A stretch of 63,160 nt of DNA from Streptomyces filipinensis. Lineage in GTDB: Bacteria; Actinomycetota; Actinomycetes; Streptomycetales; Streptomycetaceae. The DNA lies in NCBI RefSeq assembly GCF_014649495.1, contig NZ_BMTD01000033.1:1-63160 (forward strand). Direction: 5' to 3'. The position numbers and the translations under genes are program-made. Below, in pieces: positions 51,811 through 61,303 of the stretch (position 1 is its first letter; the number at the start of each line of letters is the position of its first letter). The notes beneath the pieces were generated by a model that searched no databases, was not told the DNA's origin, and was given only the letters and a program-made list of their open reading frames with translations.

Positions 51811-53808
51811 CTACACATCCTCGTCCGGAGCCTTCGCCAGCTGGGCCAGTACAGAAGCCGCGTAGCCGAGCCAGGTGTTCCGGGGCAGACGTCCGCGCGC
51901 ACCGAGTGCGATCTCCTCATCATCGGCCCATCCACGTACGACGCTCTCAGGAATGAGGCTGTCGTCGCCGAGGAAGCTCGCCATGCCGACAGCGTAGAGC
52001 TGGTAGGAAGCCAGGACTCGAGCGTCCAACGCGCCATTTGCTCTGACCTCGATCCCCGTTTTCCGCGCCCATTGGCGAGCCGCTTGGGTCAGCTCCCGAT
52101 CCGCCCGGCCTCGTGGGAGGGCACGGGATGCATCTTGTTGGCATCCGCAGCTCTTGGTGTTCCCTCGAGTGACGTCGGCCTGTGGGGCCCCGGTGACGAC
52201 CGTCTTGCACCTGCATTGGTAGTCCCGCAGCGATCCAGCTCGCTTCTTCGGATTGGAGTACGGGGGGCCCACCGGTGTCAGCCAGCTGTCCGCATGTGGC
52301 TCGGTGGCCTTCAGTTGCCGTGGTACGGCGGCCGCTTTCGGAGCCTTGGGCAACCTGCGGGGCTGGTATGGCATACCTAGCAGGGCCTTCTCCACATCGG
52401 CCGCCGCTGTATCCGTGCCGTGCTCCAGGTAGCTGGCGAGGCCGGGCAGCGGGTGCAGGCCGAGCTGGTGAACGCGCAGCAGGACTGCGGCGGCTACCTT
52501 CCACGCACTCCAGCCTGAGCCGACAACGACATCGTGAGGTCCAACCGGGTCAAGGTCTTCGCGGACCCGGATCACCGTCTGGCCAGCGGCGGCCAGACGC
52601 TCGGTCTTCAGGCGATCGTCGGCTGTGCGGTCGCGCCAGGACTCAGGTCCATGGGTCTTCCAGCCGTCGAACTCCACAACGAGTTGCAACGCCTCTTCCC
52701 ACATGTCGACCCGCACGCCGCGGTACCGCTTGCCGGGCGCCGGGTCGAGTGGAATCGGCGCCTCGAGCTCCAAGGCGGGCAGGTGGGTACGCAGCTCGTG
52801 GTAGAGCGCCAGCGCCTTGGCGGAGACGTTCTTGCTGCACTTCAAACAGCCGGACCGCAGCGCCTTCGCGGTTCGGCGGTTGGGCGGTGCTGGCCAGTCC
52901 TCATGCTCCCCTTGTGAGGACGTACAGCGCCACGTCACCTCGATCTTGGACCCGACGGTTGTGTTGTGCGCGTTCCGGCCTACCGGGCCATGCACCCATT
53001 GCTCCGCGAGCTCCGGATACCACGCAGCCAGGCTGTTGGAGGCGTCGGCTTGGTCGGAATTGCAGACCGGGCAGCCGTTGATCCCAGCCGCTTTCCCGTT
53101 CCTGCTCCGCCGGCCGGTGCGGCTCTTGGTGGTCTGCTTCCAAACGTGGGTCGCCCAGTACCACTCACCGGTGCTGGGTCGAACGGCAGGAACCTGGTGC
53201 CACCAGGTCACCGGCTTGTTGCTGCCGTAGCTGATCTCCTCTGGCGCACCAGAGTCGGGGTGAAGCTCGGCGGCCAGCGCGGAAATGGCCGCCACGGACC
53301 GCTCGAGGGCAGGTCGCTCTCCTGGCCGCGGCGCCGCGCCGGAACACTTCGGGCACATGCTGGGCCGGTCGGTGCGGCTGCGGTCCTTCGGCGGAGCCAT
53401 CCACGAGCCGTGTCCCGGTTCCACAGTGCAGCGCCATCTTCTGTCGGTCGCATCCCGCACGCCCACGCGCGCGGCATCCACCGTGTCCGCCCACTGGTTC
53501 TTCAGCACCATGACGTCGGCCACCGACAGCTCGCGCAGATCAGGGGCAGCCTGCATGACACTCAGGACGTTGTCCCGGAGCTCCCGGTTGGCAGCGTTCT
53601 GCTTCTCGATCTTCGCGCGTACCTGTTCCAGCGAAGCGGCAACCTCAGCACGCCACTGCTGCGTGAGCTCCTGCCAGAACTTCTTCTGACGCTCGTACTG
53701 ATCTGCGCGGCACAGACCGACGAGCGGCTCCGGAAGAACAAGCGCCCCCGTGCGTGGCGGCTCAACAGCTGAAGTAGCCCTGGCTTTCGGCGAGGAGGCA
53801 GCGGTCAT
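51811..53808 (-). CDS. Zinc-ribbon protein with Vsr/DUF559-like nuclease domain
   Basis: A 665-residue protein. An N-terminal coiled coil (about 30-75: LTQQWRAEVAASLEQVRAKI) is followed by treble-clef/zinc-ribbon modules with CPKC, CPVC and CLKC and repeated SLAAWYPELAEQW-type segments, as in DUF4379-like proteins. A nuclease-like core (about 375-445) contains VDMWEEALQLVVEFDGWKTH and QTVIRVREDLDPV, the layout of Vsr/DUF559 PD-(D/E)XK enzymes. The C-terminal domain has CRC and CGC motifs. The ATG at 53808 is chosen because the 68 codons before it do not look protein-like. Probably a DNA-binding nuclease of a mobile or defence element. Confidence 0.65.
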   Translation of the reverse strand: MTAASSPKARATSAVEPPRTGALVLPEPLVGLCRADQYERQKKFWQELTQQWRAEVAASLEQVRAKIEKQNAANRELRDNVLSVMQAAPDLRELSVADVMVLKNQWADTVDAARVGVRDATDRRWRCTVEPGHGSWMAPPKDRSRTDRPSMCPKCSGAAPRPGERPALERSVAAISALAAELHPDSGAPEEISYGSNKPVTWWHQVPAVRPSTGEWYWATHVWKQTTKSRTGRRSRNGKAAGINGCPVCNSDQADASNSLAAWYPELAEQWVHGPVGRNAHNTTVGSKIEVTWRCTSSQGEHEDWPAPPNRRTAKALRSGCLKCSKNVSAKALALYHELRTHLPALELEAPIPLDPAPGKRYRGVRVDMWEEALQLVVEFDGWKTHGPESWRDRTADDRLKTERLAAAGQTVIRVREDLDPVGPHDVVVGSGWSAWKVAAAVLLRVHQLGLHPLPGLASYLEHGTDTAAADVEKALLGMPYQPRRLPKAPKAAAVPRQLKATEPHADSWLTPVGPPYSNPKKRAGSLRDYQCRCKTVVTGAPQADVTRGNTKSCGCQQDASRALPRGRADRELTQAARQWARKTGIEVRANGALDARVLASYQLYAVGMASFLGDDSLIPESVVRGWADDEEIALGARGRLPRNTWLGYAASVLAQLAKAPDEDV

Positions 53809-53870
53809 GCGCCGATGATGGCGTACAGCACTGACACCCCGCTGGATGCGACAGCAGGCATCGCCGGGGA

Positions 53871-54340
53871 CTGAGCCGCCTACGCAGCCGACATCGCCAC
53901 CGCCATCAACCGTCTCCTCGCCGGCACCCCACGCCGGCCCAATGGGCGACTGAACGTCTCCCAGCTGGCCATCGAGGCAGACGTTAAGCGCTGGCACCAA
54001 ACCCACCAGCACACCGATCTAAAGGACCGCTCCAAGCCGAGGTCGCACAGGCAGAGGCCAGCGGACCAAGGCAGCCCAGAGCGCTGACGCCTACGTACGC
54101 ACTTAAGCGCGAGCACGCTGAGCTCTCGCCCGCCGCCCCCTGGAGCGCCGCACGGAGATCTACACGACAGCGCTCAATCAGCTGACACTGGAGCACGCCG
54201 CCCTCAGAGTGCGATGCAGACGCAGCCAAGATCAGGACGCTGCCCGGGCGGCGCCAGCCCCTACCCTGATGCTGTGGCTCGCCAGCCTCTGCCAAGCCTG
54301 CACCGATTCCGCCGAATCACAGCAGCCTCAGAGTAACGGT
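53871..54340 (+). pseudogene. Multiply frameshifted actinobacterial mobile-element gene
   Basis: Plus-strand fragments in different frames assemble into a familiar Streptomyces small protein. 53880-54030 reads AINRLLAGTPRRPNGRLNVS, then QLAIEADVKRWHQTHQHTDL. One frame over, QAEVAQAEASGP follows. Around 54130-54215 ARRPLERRTEIYTTALNQLT, then LEHAALR, continues as the coiled-coil tail. At least two frame changes and no good start make it a decayed gene. Such proteins usually accompany integrases or plasmid genes; none is intact nearby. Confidence 0.55.
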
Positions 54341-54844
54341 GAACCAGGAAAATAGCAGGTCAGAGGCATGCTTCTTAGCTGCAGCGGGCTCTCACTGACC
54401 ACATCCTCGGATGAGGTTGGGCTCTGCTCAGAAACCTCTATCCTGTTCGGCCTGCGGGCATCTTCGCTGGTCAGAGAGACTCTGCTTGGCCAGTAGTGCA
54501 GCTTCTTCGAAGTTTCCACGGTTCCGAGTAAACGGAGCAGCTCGCAAGCACGTTAGAAGAGCGACGAACTTGCACTTCCCGTGTCTGTCGTCAGGTCTGG
54601 CTGCCGATGGCTCACGACGAGGGGTGATCGGCGGCCAGACCCTTAACTGGAGATCGTTGCCGCATAGCAGACGAGATCCCATCCCGTCTGCTCTTTCCGC
54701 TGCCCTCCACCCGAAAGGGTAGCTATGCCCGTTCTGGCTGGAAATCCGGCGCGTCCTACTTCCACTCTCTTCCCGTCCCCGGTCAACCGTCGTCGCGGCC
54801 CGGGGGGAACAAGAACAAGATCAACGACAGACACGGGAAAGCAC
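54341..54844. other. Region without a recognisable gene, with one hairpin
   Basis: About 500 bases of lower GC content contain no convincing gene; frames here are short and lack start signals. An inverted repeat lies at 54666-54692. The promoter of the membrane-protein/sigma-factor operon probably lies in the last part. Confidence 0.4.
54666..54692 (+). terminator. Inverted repeat before the sigma-factor operon
   Basis: AGCAGACG (54666-54673) pairs with CGTCTGCT (54685-54692); inside, GAT and ATC can also pair around a CCC loop. A CTTTCC stretch follows. It may be a terminator for decayed upstream genes or a leader hairpin of the downstream operon. Confidence 0.4.
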
Positions 54845-55186
54845 ATGCAGATCATCAAGCCTCCTTGGTGGGGGCTGGGGCCGCAGGCGCGATATGCGCT
54901 GCTGGCCCTCTCGCTGGGCGGGTGCGTTCTGGTCCAGCAGGCTGCTCCGGCGTGGAGCTCGGCCGCGGTGAAGACCCAGCTGGCGATCATCAGCTCCGCA
55001 CTGATCCACGTCCTCTGGCTGATCATCCAGCGGTGCTGGACGGCCCTGCGGCTGCGCTGGGTGTCCCTGCAGCAGTTCTGGTCGGACCTCCGGCAACTGG
55101 CCGCCCGAGCACGCGACCCCCAGCATGAGCGGCCCGAGACCCTGCGGGGGACCAACGGCACTCCGGATGACAGCGGCTCGTTTTAA
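54845..55186 (+). CDS. Small membrane protein upstream of an ECF sigma factor
   Basis: A 113-residue protein. The first half is hydrophobic, with helices at about 13-30 (ARYALLALSLGGCVLVQQ) and 40-62 (KTQLAIISSALIHVLWLIIQ). An amphipathic Arg/Trp-rich helix (CWTALRLRWVSLQQFWSDLR) and a polar tail follow. The ATG at 54845 has GGGAAAG upstream; the frame is open from 54725. Its end overlaps the sigma factor start by 20 bp, so the two are co-translated. A membrane partner beside an ECF sigma factor is often an anti-sigma factor, but this one has no recognisable anti-sigma domain. Confidence 0.5.
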   Translation: MQIIKPPWWGLGPQARYALLALSLGGCVLVQQAAPAWSSAAVKTQLAIISSALIHVLWLIIQRCWTALRLRWVSLQQFWSDLRQLAARARDPQHERPETLRGTNGTPDDSGSF

Positions 55187-55784
55187 GGACGGACAGCGGG
55201 GCGAGGTCGGCGGCGGTGAGGACACCTCCCCGGCCTCGCCGGCGTGTTTCGAGGCGTTCGCGCGAAGCGCCATTCCCGCACTCATACGGGTGGCGCGGCA
55301 ATACGTCCCTGATCACACCGCTGAAGACGTCGCGCAGGCCGCTCTGGAGGTGGTCCTCCGAAAATGGGACCGGGTGCTGACGATGGACAACCCCATGGGC
55401 TACGCCATGACAGTCGCGAAGCACCGGTCAATCGACCTATGGCGAAAGCAACGGCGAGAGTTCCCTGTCGACAGCGAACTGCTCGCGCCGCTCCTTGAGC
55501 AACAGTCAGACGCAGCAGCGAACGACGACGCCGATGCCCGCATGGAACTGCTGGCCCTAGTGACGGCAATGTCAGGGCGAGCGGGAGAGGTCTTGCGCCT
55601 GAGTCTCGCCGGCTTTACGAACCAGGAGATCGCTGAGCTCCTCGGCATTTCACAGAGCACGGTCAGAGTGCTGATGCATCGCGCTCGGCTCCACATCGTG
55701 GCCTCCCTGACCCCCGCAGCTCGGACCAGAGAACCCGTCCCTCCGCCGACGAGGCGACACCCTTCAAAGCGACGGGCCTCATGA
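55167..55784 (+). CDS. ECF-type RNA polymerase sigma factor
   Basis: A 205-residue sigma-70 family protein with region 2 at about 35-90 (VPDHTAEDVAQAALEVVLRK, then NPMGYAMTVAKHRSIDLWRK) and region 4 at about 130-175 (LRLSLAGFTNQEIAELLGIS, then QSTVRVLMHRARLHI). These are the two regions of an ECF factor; the linker is acidic. The ATG at 55167 lies inside the upstream gene; a start at 55125 is open but less likely. It may control genes of this accessory region. No partner anti-sigma factor is evident other than the small membrane protein before it. Confidence 0.8.
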   Translation: MTAARFKDGQRGEVGGGEDTSPASPACFEAFARSAIPALIRVARQYVPDHTAEDVAQAALEVVLRKWDRVLTMDNPMGYAMTVAKHRSIDLWRKQRREFPVDSELLAPLLEQQSDAAANDDADARMELLALVTAMSGRAGEVLRLSLAGFTNQEIAELLGISQSTVRVLMHRARLHIVASLTPAARTREPVPPPTRRHPSKRRAS

Positions 55785-55947
55785 CGACCCGATGCAACAT
55801 CCCTGTTGCTTGGCTAGCCAGGGGTCCGAATACCTTGAACAGAACAGAGGCTCAGCATGAGACTGCAGCATCCACGGAACCCCTGGCAGACGGTCGCGCG
55901 ATGGTCTCGCCGCGATGCCCTGTGGAGGGCTGCGGGCGGCGACTGGC

Positions 55948-56805
55948 TTACGAGGCGCTGCTTTCGACGATGAGGTCGGCGAGCGGCTGCTTCTCGAGGT
56001 AGCGCACGGCAGTATGCGGATCGGTGATGCCGTTGCGGACGAGTTCGTCACGGACGGCCGGAGCGACGGCCCCCAGTCCGCTCTGGGCGACCAGGTCACC
56101 GGCGGCGTGGAGGTTCAGCCAGTCGATGCCGTCGGGCAGTGCAAGGGCGCCGTCCTGGCCCAGCGAATGACGGATGGTGGGCCAGGCCAGGGGGGATCCG
56201 CAGGTGACGAGTGCGGTCAGGCCGTCAGGGCCGGGGCCGGTGTCCTCGCGGGTGAGCATGTCGAAGGCGATGACGCTGCCCAGGGAGTGTGCAATGACCA
56301 AGCGGGGCCCGGGGCGGTGCAGTTCGGTGCGGACCTCGGCGCGGATGCGCTCACCGATGTCGTGGTGCAGGTAGCGGTAGACCTGACGGACGAAGACCAG
56401 CAGGCGCCGCCCCATGTCACGGCCGATCTTGTGGTCGACGGCGACCAGGGCCTGGGCGACGGGTCGGGGGATATAGGGGATGCCCGGGCCGAGGGTTTCG
56501 GTCTGGAGCTGCTCGGGATCGAGGCCGGGTGGGGCGTACAGGGCGAGAGTGTCGAGGACGAACGCCTCTTCCTGGTCGGTGAAGGGGTCGGTGTCATCGA
56601 CGAGCGGGGTGGCGTCCTGTGCGCCCAGGCGTTTGCTCGGGGTGCGGAAGAGGTTGCCGTAGTAGGCCACCGTCAGCGGGGGGATGGGGCAGGCGGGCCC
56701 GTGGTGGGTGCGCAGGCCCTTGGTCAGGGCGCCGGCCCACTCAGCCGAGAGTTTCACGGCGTTGGTGTTGCCCTGCCAGATGCCGTGGATACCGACGATG
56801 TGCAC
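55948..56805 (-). CDS. Alpha/beta-hydrolase (lipase/esterase-like)
   Basis: A 285-residue protein. It begins with strand-oxyanion sequence MHIVGIHGIWQG. The nucleophile elbow is RLVIAHSLGSVIAF with Ser174. LTALVTCGSPLAWP and WLNLHAAGDLVAQ (an Asp candidate) follow as in lipase-like hydrolases, and a C-terminal His (DPHTAV) may complete the triad. No signal peptide is seen, so it should act in the cytosol, perhaps on membrane lipids or an acylated molecule. It is divergent from the caspase-STAND giant across 136 bp, so shared control is likely. Phospholipase effectors are frequent in anti-phage systems, which makes an effector role plausible. Confidence 0.7.
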   Translation of the reverse strand: MHIVGIHGIWQGNTNAVKLSAEWAGALTKGLRTHHGPACPIPPLTVAYYGNLFRTPSKRLGAQDATPLVDDTDPFTDQEEAFVLDTLALYAPPGLDPEQLQTETLGPGIPYIPRPVAQALVAVDHKIGRDMGRRLLVFVRQVYRYLHHDIGERIRAEVRTELHRPGPRLVIAHSLGSVIAFDMLTREDTGPGPDGLTALVTCGSPLAWPTIRHSLGQDGALALPDGIDWLNLHAAGDLVAQSGLGAVAPAVRDELVRNGITDPHTAVRYLEKQPLADLIVESSAS

Positions 56806-56941
56806 GCTGATCCTTCCCCCTGGGCCTGCGCCCCGCAGGATGCGGGGCTGGTGGCTGCCGGGATCCTATCCGGCCGTGTCGCGGCCGCGGTCTGGCTGGG
56901 GTGGTTAGAGTTCTGGGCAACGTGTGCGTGAGGGGGCGTAG
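56806..56941. promoter_or_regulatory. Divergent promoter region, hydrolase / caspase-STAND
   Basis: These 136 bases separate two divergently transcribed genes and must hold both promoters. GAGGGGGCG lies about six bases before the TTG of the STAND gene and serves as its ribosome-binding site. No clear operator palindrome is visible. Confidence 0.45.
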
Positions 56942-59900
56942 TTGAACGGGGTGACGCCGTGGCCTCGGCGGCTGGTGGTCGTGGCGGTCGACGAGTACTT
57001 CACCGAGGATGAGGCCTTCACCGCGGGGATCCAGCAGCAGGTGGAGACAATCACCGGCTGGCTGGCCGACCCCGCGATGGAGGCAGAGCGGCGGTTCGAG
57101 GTCGCACAGCCCAAGGAGCTGACGCAGCCGGAGGACTTGCGGCTGTTTTTGACCGAGCAGGAACTCGCGCAGGCGCAGTGGGACCAGGCGCTGGTCGTCT
57201 ACATCACCGGGCACGGCCTGCGCGGCCAGACCCGGCGCCATTACCTGACCTTCGGCCACACCTCCCCCGACCGGCTGCTGGGCACCGCGTTTCCCACCAG
57301 CGAACTGATCACGCAGGTCATGGACAGCGAGGCGGAGCACGTGCTGGTGCTCGTCGACTCGTGCTTCGCCGGCAGCCTCAAAAGCGAACTGGGCTTGCTG
57401 TTTGAGGAGTTGTGCACGCAGCGGCGCGACCTGAAGACCCTCGCTGTGATCACCAGCGGTAATTTCGAGCAGGAGCCCCGCCAGGGCGAGTTCACGCAGC
57501 TGCTGAATCTTGCGCTGGACAAGGCCAGGGATGAGTCGGCCGGCTTCACTGCGCCCCATCTGTCGTTCGAGGAATGGGAGAAGCTCCTCAACACGGTCGG
57601 GGATGAAAACCCCGGCCTGCTGCGGGCGCTGTGGGTGTGGCCGGACTCGCGCCGCCATGAGCCGAGCCTGTGCCTGCCCAACCCGCACTATCAGCCGCGG
57701 GAACAGGTCGTGGAGGCGTCCCGGCAGCCGGTGTCGCTGTCGGCATCCACTCTGGAGCAGTACTGGCTGGCCCGTGCCTCGGGCCGTACCGATGACGATG
57801 ATCCGGGCTGGTATTTCAGCGGTCGCCAGACGCTGATGCAGGCCCTGGTGGAGTTCGTCCACACAGGGGCTGGGGTGCTGGCGGTGACCGGGGCGGCCGG
57901 CTCGGGCAAGTCGGCACTGCTGGCCCGGCTGGTCACGCTGAGCGATCCGCTGTTCATCTCCCGGTTCGCGGACATGGTCGAGACGGTCCCCGCACCCCTG
58001 CGGCCGCGGCCGCGTGCGGTGGACGCGGCCGTGCTGGCGCGGGGAAAGTCGTCCCTGGCGTTGATCGAGGATCTTCTGGCTGCCCTCGGCACCGAAGGCG
58101 CTGGTGACGAACTCCCTCTGCAGGCACTGCTGGACCAGGTTGCCGCTGCCTGCGCCGATGCGCCGGAGCCGGTAACCCTCGTGGTCGACGGACTGGATGA
58201 GGCGCAGGAGCCCACCGCGTGCCTGTCCGACGTGATCGCCCCGCTGGCCCGGCTGCGTGCCGCGAACGGGGAGCCGGCGGTGCGGTTGGTGCTGGGGATG
58301 CGTAGTTCGGCCCAGGACGACGGGGACGGCACGCTGCAGGATGCGGCCGCCGACCAGTTGCTGGGGTTCCTGCACACCGTGTTGCAAGCGGGGCTGGGCG
58401 AGAGCTGCGTGCCGCTGGACCTGCTGCGCACGGACGGGCGGCAGACCGCCGCCGACATCACCGCCTATGTGGAGATGGTGCTGCAGGCGGCTGAGGACAG
58501 CCCGTATGCCGGCCACGGCGCGGCGGCAGCCGAGGTGGCGGCGGTGATCGCGCAGGCCGTGAAGCCGTCGTTCCTCGATGCTCGGTTGGCCGCCGCTCAG
58601 CTGAGGTCCGCAATCGGTCGGCAGGACGTACACGATCCCTTCTGGCGCGGCCGGTTGCAGGCCGGAACGACGGCACTGCTCAGCAACGACCTGCGGCAAG
58701 TGGCCAGGGACCAGGACATCAGCCTTGGGCTGCTGCTGGCGGTACTGCGTGCCACCGCGTTCGCCCAGGGCGCGGGGCTGCCGTGGGCGGAGGTATGGCC
58801 GGCGGTGGCGGCTGCGGTCATCGGCCCGGATGCACCGTCCGCCGGGGAAATCGATGCGGTGATCCGCATGGTGCGCCACAGCCGCCTCGTCGGTTACCTC
58901 GCCGTTGGCGAGGAGGACGGCCGGGTCACCTACCGGCCCGCCCACCAGCGGGTGGTGGAGGTGCTCCTCTCCGAACCCGAATCACTTCTCACGATTGAAC
59001 CCCATGGAGGCGCAGCTATCTTGGATGCGCCTGCAGGAGGTGCCTTGCGGTCACCGGAGGAGGTCCATCGAGCGATCGCCGGGGCATGCGCCCAACTCGC
59101 CCGCGCGGCCGATCCCCTGGCGCCGCACCCCTATGTCCGGCGTCACACCGCAGCCCACGCCCAAGCCGGTCACGCGCTCGACGACGCGATCATGCCGCTG
59201 TCCCTCGCCGCCCGGGAGACCTCCGGAACACTGCGCACCCGGCTGGGACTCCCACTCCCCGTGGACGATCCGTCCCGTCGTGTTCTGACCGCAGCGGGGC
59301 TCATCGAGCCGTACGTAGACGACTCTACGGACGTGGCCTCGCGCGCGGCCAGCATCCGCTTCCAGCTCGCCGCGCTCACCCGCCATGGGCTCTCCGACGG
59401 TGCTCGCGTGCCCCAGCCACCCGAGACGTGGGAGGAAGCCCCGGCGCTGACTGCGACGGCCGTCCTCTGGAGGCCAGGCGGCAATGTCGTGGGATTCCCC
59501 GCAGGACACGTGCACACACTGTGCACGTGGAACACCCGGGACGAGCGCGGGCTGATCGCGGCCGGCACCCGGCACGGCATCGACATTTGGGACAGCAGCG
59601 GGCAGCGACTGGTGCAGATCAGCTGCCCCAGCGTCTGGGATTTGACCGTTCTGGCCGGGAATAGCGGCCGGGCCTTCCTCGCTGCTGCCACTTCGCAAGG
59701 TGCAGGCATCTTCGACCCTGTCTCAGGACAGCGGCTGGCCTGGCTGCCCCTGGCGCAGGCCCGCGAAGTACACGTGCTGCGACAGGGGTTCGACCGCTGG
59801 CTGCTGGCCATTGCCACCTCGCGCGAGATGCTGGCCTGGGCCCCGTCGGAGCAGACACACGAGCGTATTCGCCTGCCCGAAGACCGGCTCGTCTTCACGG

Positions 59901-61303
59901 GAGGTGCCTGGGTGCGGGACGCGGCTGGGGAAAGCTGGAGACTGTTCAGGCGGCTCAAGGGCGCCCCGCTCCTATTCAACCCACGCACCCGGCAGGCCCG
60001 GCCCGTCGCGCTCAAGCCCACAACCGTGCGTTCGCTGGCAGCCGTTGCCGGCCCAGAGGGGGGTGGTGACGTTCTTGCCGTGGTCCGCAAAACCCAGGCA
60101 GTCGATCTACTCGATCCCTTCGGCGGCAGGCTGATCTCCAGCGGGTTTTCCCCAGGAGGCAAGGTGCTGCAGGTCCCGGTTCCCGGTGGCCGGAGCCTCC
60201 TCGGAGTCTGGGACGGCGCAATGATCACCGTGTGGGATGCCTCGGGCCCACGGCCTCGGCAGGTATCGCAATTTCTCTCCCGCGCCGGATCTCGGGCGGC
60301 GGGCGTGCGCGTGCAGGGCGATTCCGTGGCGTTGGTCGCCAGCAGCGACGAAGGCATCCTCCTGCACCAGGTTGAGCCCACCTCCACGCGCCCGGACGTT
60401 TTCGGAGTTACGGTGACCACGCCCGGCATGGCGATCGCGCAGGCGGCTGACGGCCGTCAGCTGGTGGCCGTTTCCACGCTCATGGACCTCACGCTCCTGG
60501 ATCCGGTCAGTCATCAGCCGCTGTACCGTCTGGGAACACAAGGTCCTCTTGGCGTCTTGGAGGTCGTCCCCGGCCAGGGCGACATCCCCGCCCTCGTCTT
60601 CAGCCAGCGTGGCCGTATCTGCCGGTGGGAACCGCAGTTCGACACCGTCCAGCACATCGCGGTCGCGGACAACTCCCGCTACCACGCCAGTGTCACCGTG
60701 CGACTTCCCAATGGACAAACCTGTCTGGTCCTGGCCCACTCCCGGGGGATCAACGCGCTCGCCCTGCAGTCGAAGCAGATCACCGCGCTGTCGACGAGCA
60801 CTCCCGTCACACACCTGCTGATGCTGCCCTCTCCCCCAGGTCAATGCCTCGTGGCAGGTCTGGGGCGAGGGAAAGTCACCGTGTGGGACGTTGTCACCGG
60901 GAAGATCATGCAGGAAGTTCCTCTGATGGCGCCGACTGCCGTCGTGCGTGCCGTCTGCCTGCTTCCCCTGCCTTCCACTCCGACAGCGGTGGCCATCGCC
61001 ACCTCCGGACGAGTGTCTGTGTGGGACTCGGGCAGCTGGGAGTGTCTGCATGAGTTCGAGGTTCCATCGACGTACGCCATGGTTCCCCTCTCACGGGACA
61101 ACGGTGCGAGTCTGCTGGTCACCGCGACCGCAACTGGCTTGCGCCTGTGGGAACCCGATACGGGACGACTTGCCCGCTCCCTCATCACAGCAGCACCGGT
61201 CACCAGCGTGGTGCACACCACCACGGCCGGCCACCGACTGCACATCGGCGGTCCCGCAGGACTGGCTGCCCTGACATGGTCGCCCAACGCACAATTCGAT
61301 TGA
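56942..61303 (+). CDS. Caspase-like/STAND NTPase/beta-propeller fusion
   Basis: A 1453-residue protein in three parts. Residues 1-250 are a caspase-like (C14) domain with His91 in VVYITGHGLRG and Cys141 in VLVLVDSCFAG. Residues 290-800 are a STAND NTPase with Walker A TGAAGSGKS (316-324) and Walker B TLVVDGLDEA (about 413-422). The C-terminal 600 residues are WD40-like propeller repeats (GIDIWDSSGQRLVQI, KVTVWDVVTGKIMQEV, RVSVWDSGSWECLHEF, LRLWEPDTGRLARS). This is the layout of bacterial apoptosome-like proteins: the propeller senses, the NTPase oligomerises and the caspase cuts. Start TTG 56942 has GAGGGGG upstream; GTG 56951 is the alternative. Confidence 0.85.
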   Translation: MNGVTPWPRRLVVVAVDEYFTEDEAFTAGIQQQVETITGWLADPAMEAERRFEVAQPKELTQPEDLRLFLTEQELAQAQWDQALVVYITGHGLRGQTRRHYLTFGHTSPDRLLGTAFPTSELITQVMDSEAEHVLVLVDSCFAGSLKSELGLLFEELCTQRRDLKTLAVITSGNFEQEPRQGEFTQLLNLALDKARDESAGFTAPHLSFEEWEKLLNTVGDENPGLLRALWVWPDSRRHEPSLCLPNPHYQPREQVVEASRQPVSLSASTLEQYWLARASGRTDDDDPGWYFSGRQTLMQALVEFVHTGAGVLAVTGAAGSGKSALLARLVTLSDPLFISRFADMVETVPAPLRPRPRAVDAAVLARGKSSLALIEDLLAALGTEGAGDELPLQALLDQVAAACADAPEPVTLVVDGLDEAQEPTACLSDVIAPLARLRAANGEPAVRLVLGMRSSAQDDGDGTLQDAAADQLLGFLHTVLQAGLGESCVPLDLLRTDGRQTAADITAYVEMVLQAAEDSPYAGHGAAAAEVAAVIAQAVKPSFLDARLAAAQLRSAIGRQDVHDPFWRGRLQAGTTALLSNDLRQVARDQDISLGLLLAVLRATAFAQGAGLPWAEVWPAVAAAVIGPDAPSAGEIDAVIRMVRHSRLVGYLAVGEEDGRVTYRPAHQRVVEVLLSEPESLLTIEPHGGAAILDAPAGGALRSPEEVHRAIAGACAQLARAADPLAPHPYVRRHTAAHAQAGHALDDAIMPLSLAARETSGTLRTRLGLPLPVDDPSRRVLTAAGLIEPYVDDSTDVASRAASIRFQLAALTRHGLSDGARVPQPPETWEEAPALTATAVLWRPGGNVVGFPAGHVHTLCTWNTRDERGLIAAGTRHGIDIWDSSGQRLVQISCPSVWDLTVLAGNSGRAFLAAATSQGAGIFDPVSGQRLAWLPLAQAREVHVLRQGFDRWLLAIATSREMLAWAPSEQTHERIRLPEDRLVFTGGAWVRDAAGESWRLFRRLKGAPLLFNPRTRQARPVALKPTTVRSLAAVAGPEGGGDVLAVVRKTQAVDLLDPFGGRLISSGFSPGGKVLQVPVPGGRSLLGVWDGAMITVWDASGPRPRQVSQFLSRAGSRAAGVRVQGDSVALVASSDEGILLHQVEPTSTRPDVFGVTVTTPGMAIAQAADGRQLVAVSTLMDLTLLDPVSHQPLYRLGTQGPLGVLEVVPGQGDIPALVFSQRGRICRWEPQFDTVQHIAVADNSRYHASVTVRLPNGQTCLVLAHSRGINALALQSKQITALSTSTPVTHLLMLPSPPGQCLVAGLGRGKVTVWDVVTGKIMQEVPLMAPTAVVRAVCLLPLPSTPTAVAIATSGRVSVWDSGSWECLHEFEVPSTYAMVPLSRDNGASLLVTATATGLRLWEPDTGRLARSLITAAPVTSVVHTTTAGHRLHIGGPAGLAALTWSPNAQFD

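Noticed and set aside
49507..52380. A single 957-codon plus-strand frame
   Set aside because: After the first 105 codons it is low-complexity Arg/Pro/His sequence overlapping the UvrD-like helicase and the zinc-ribbon gene in other frames.
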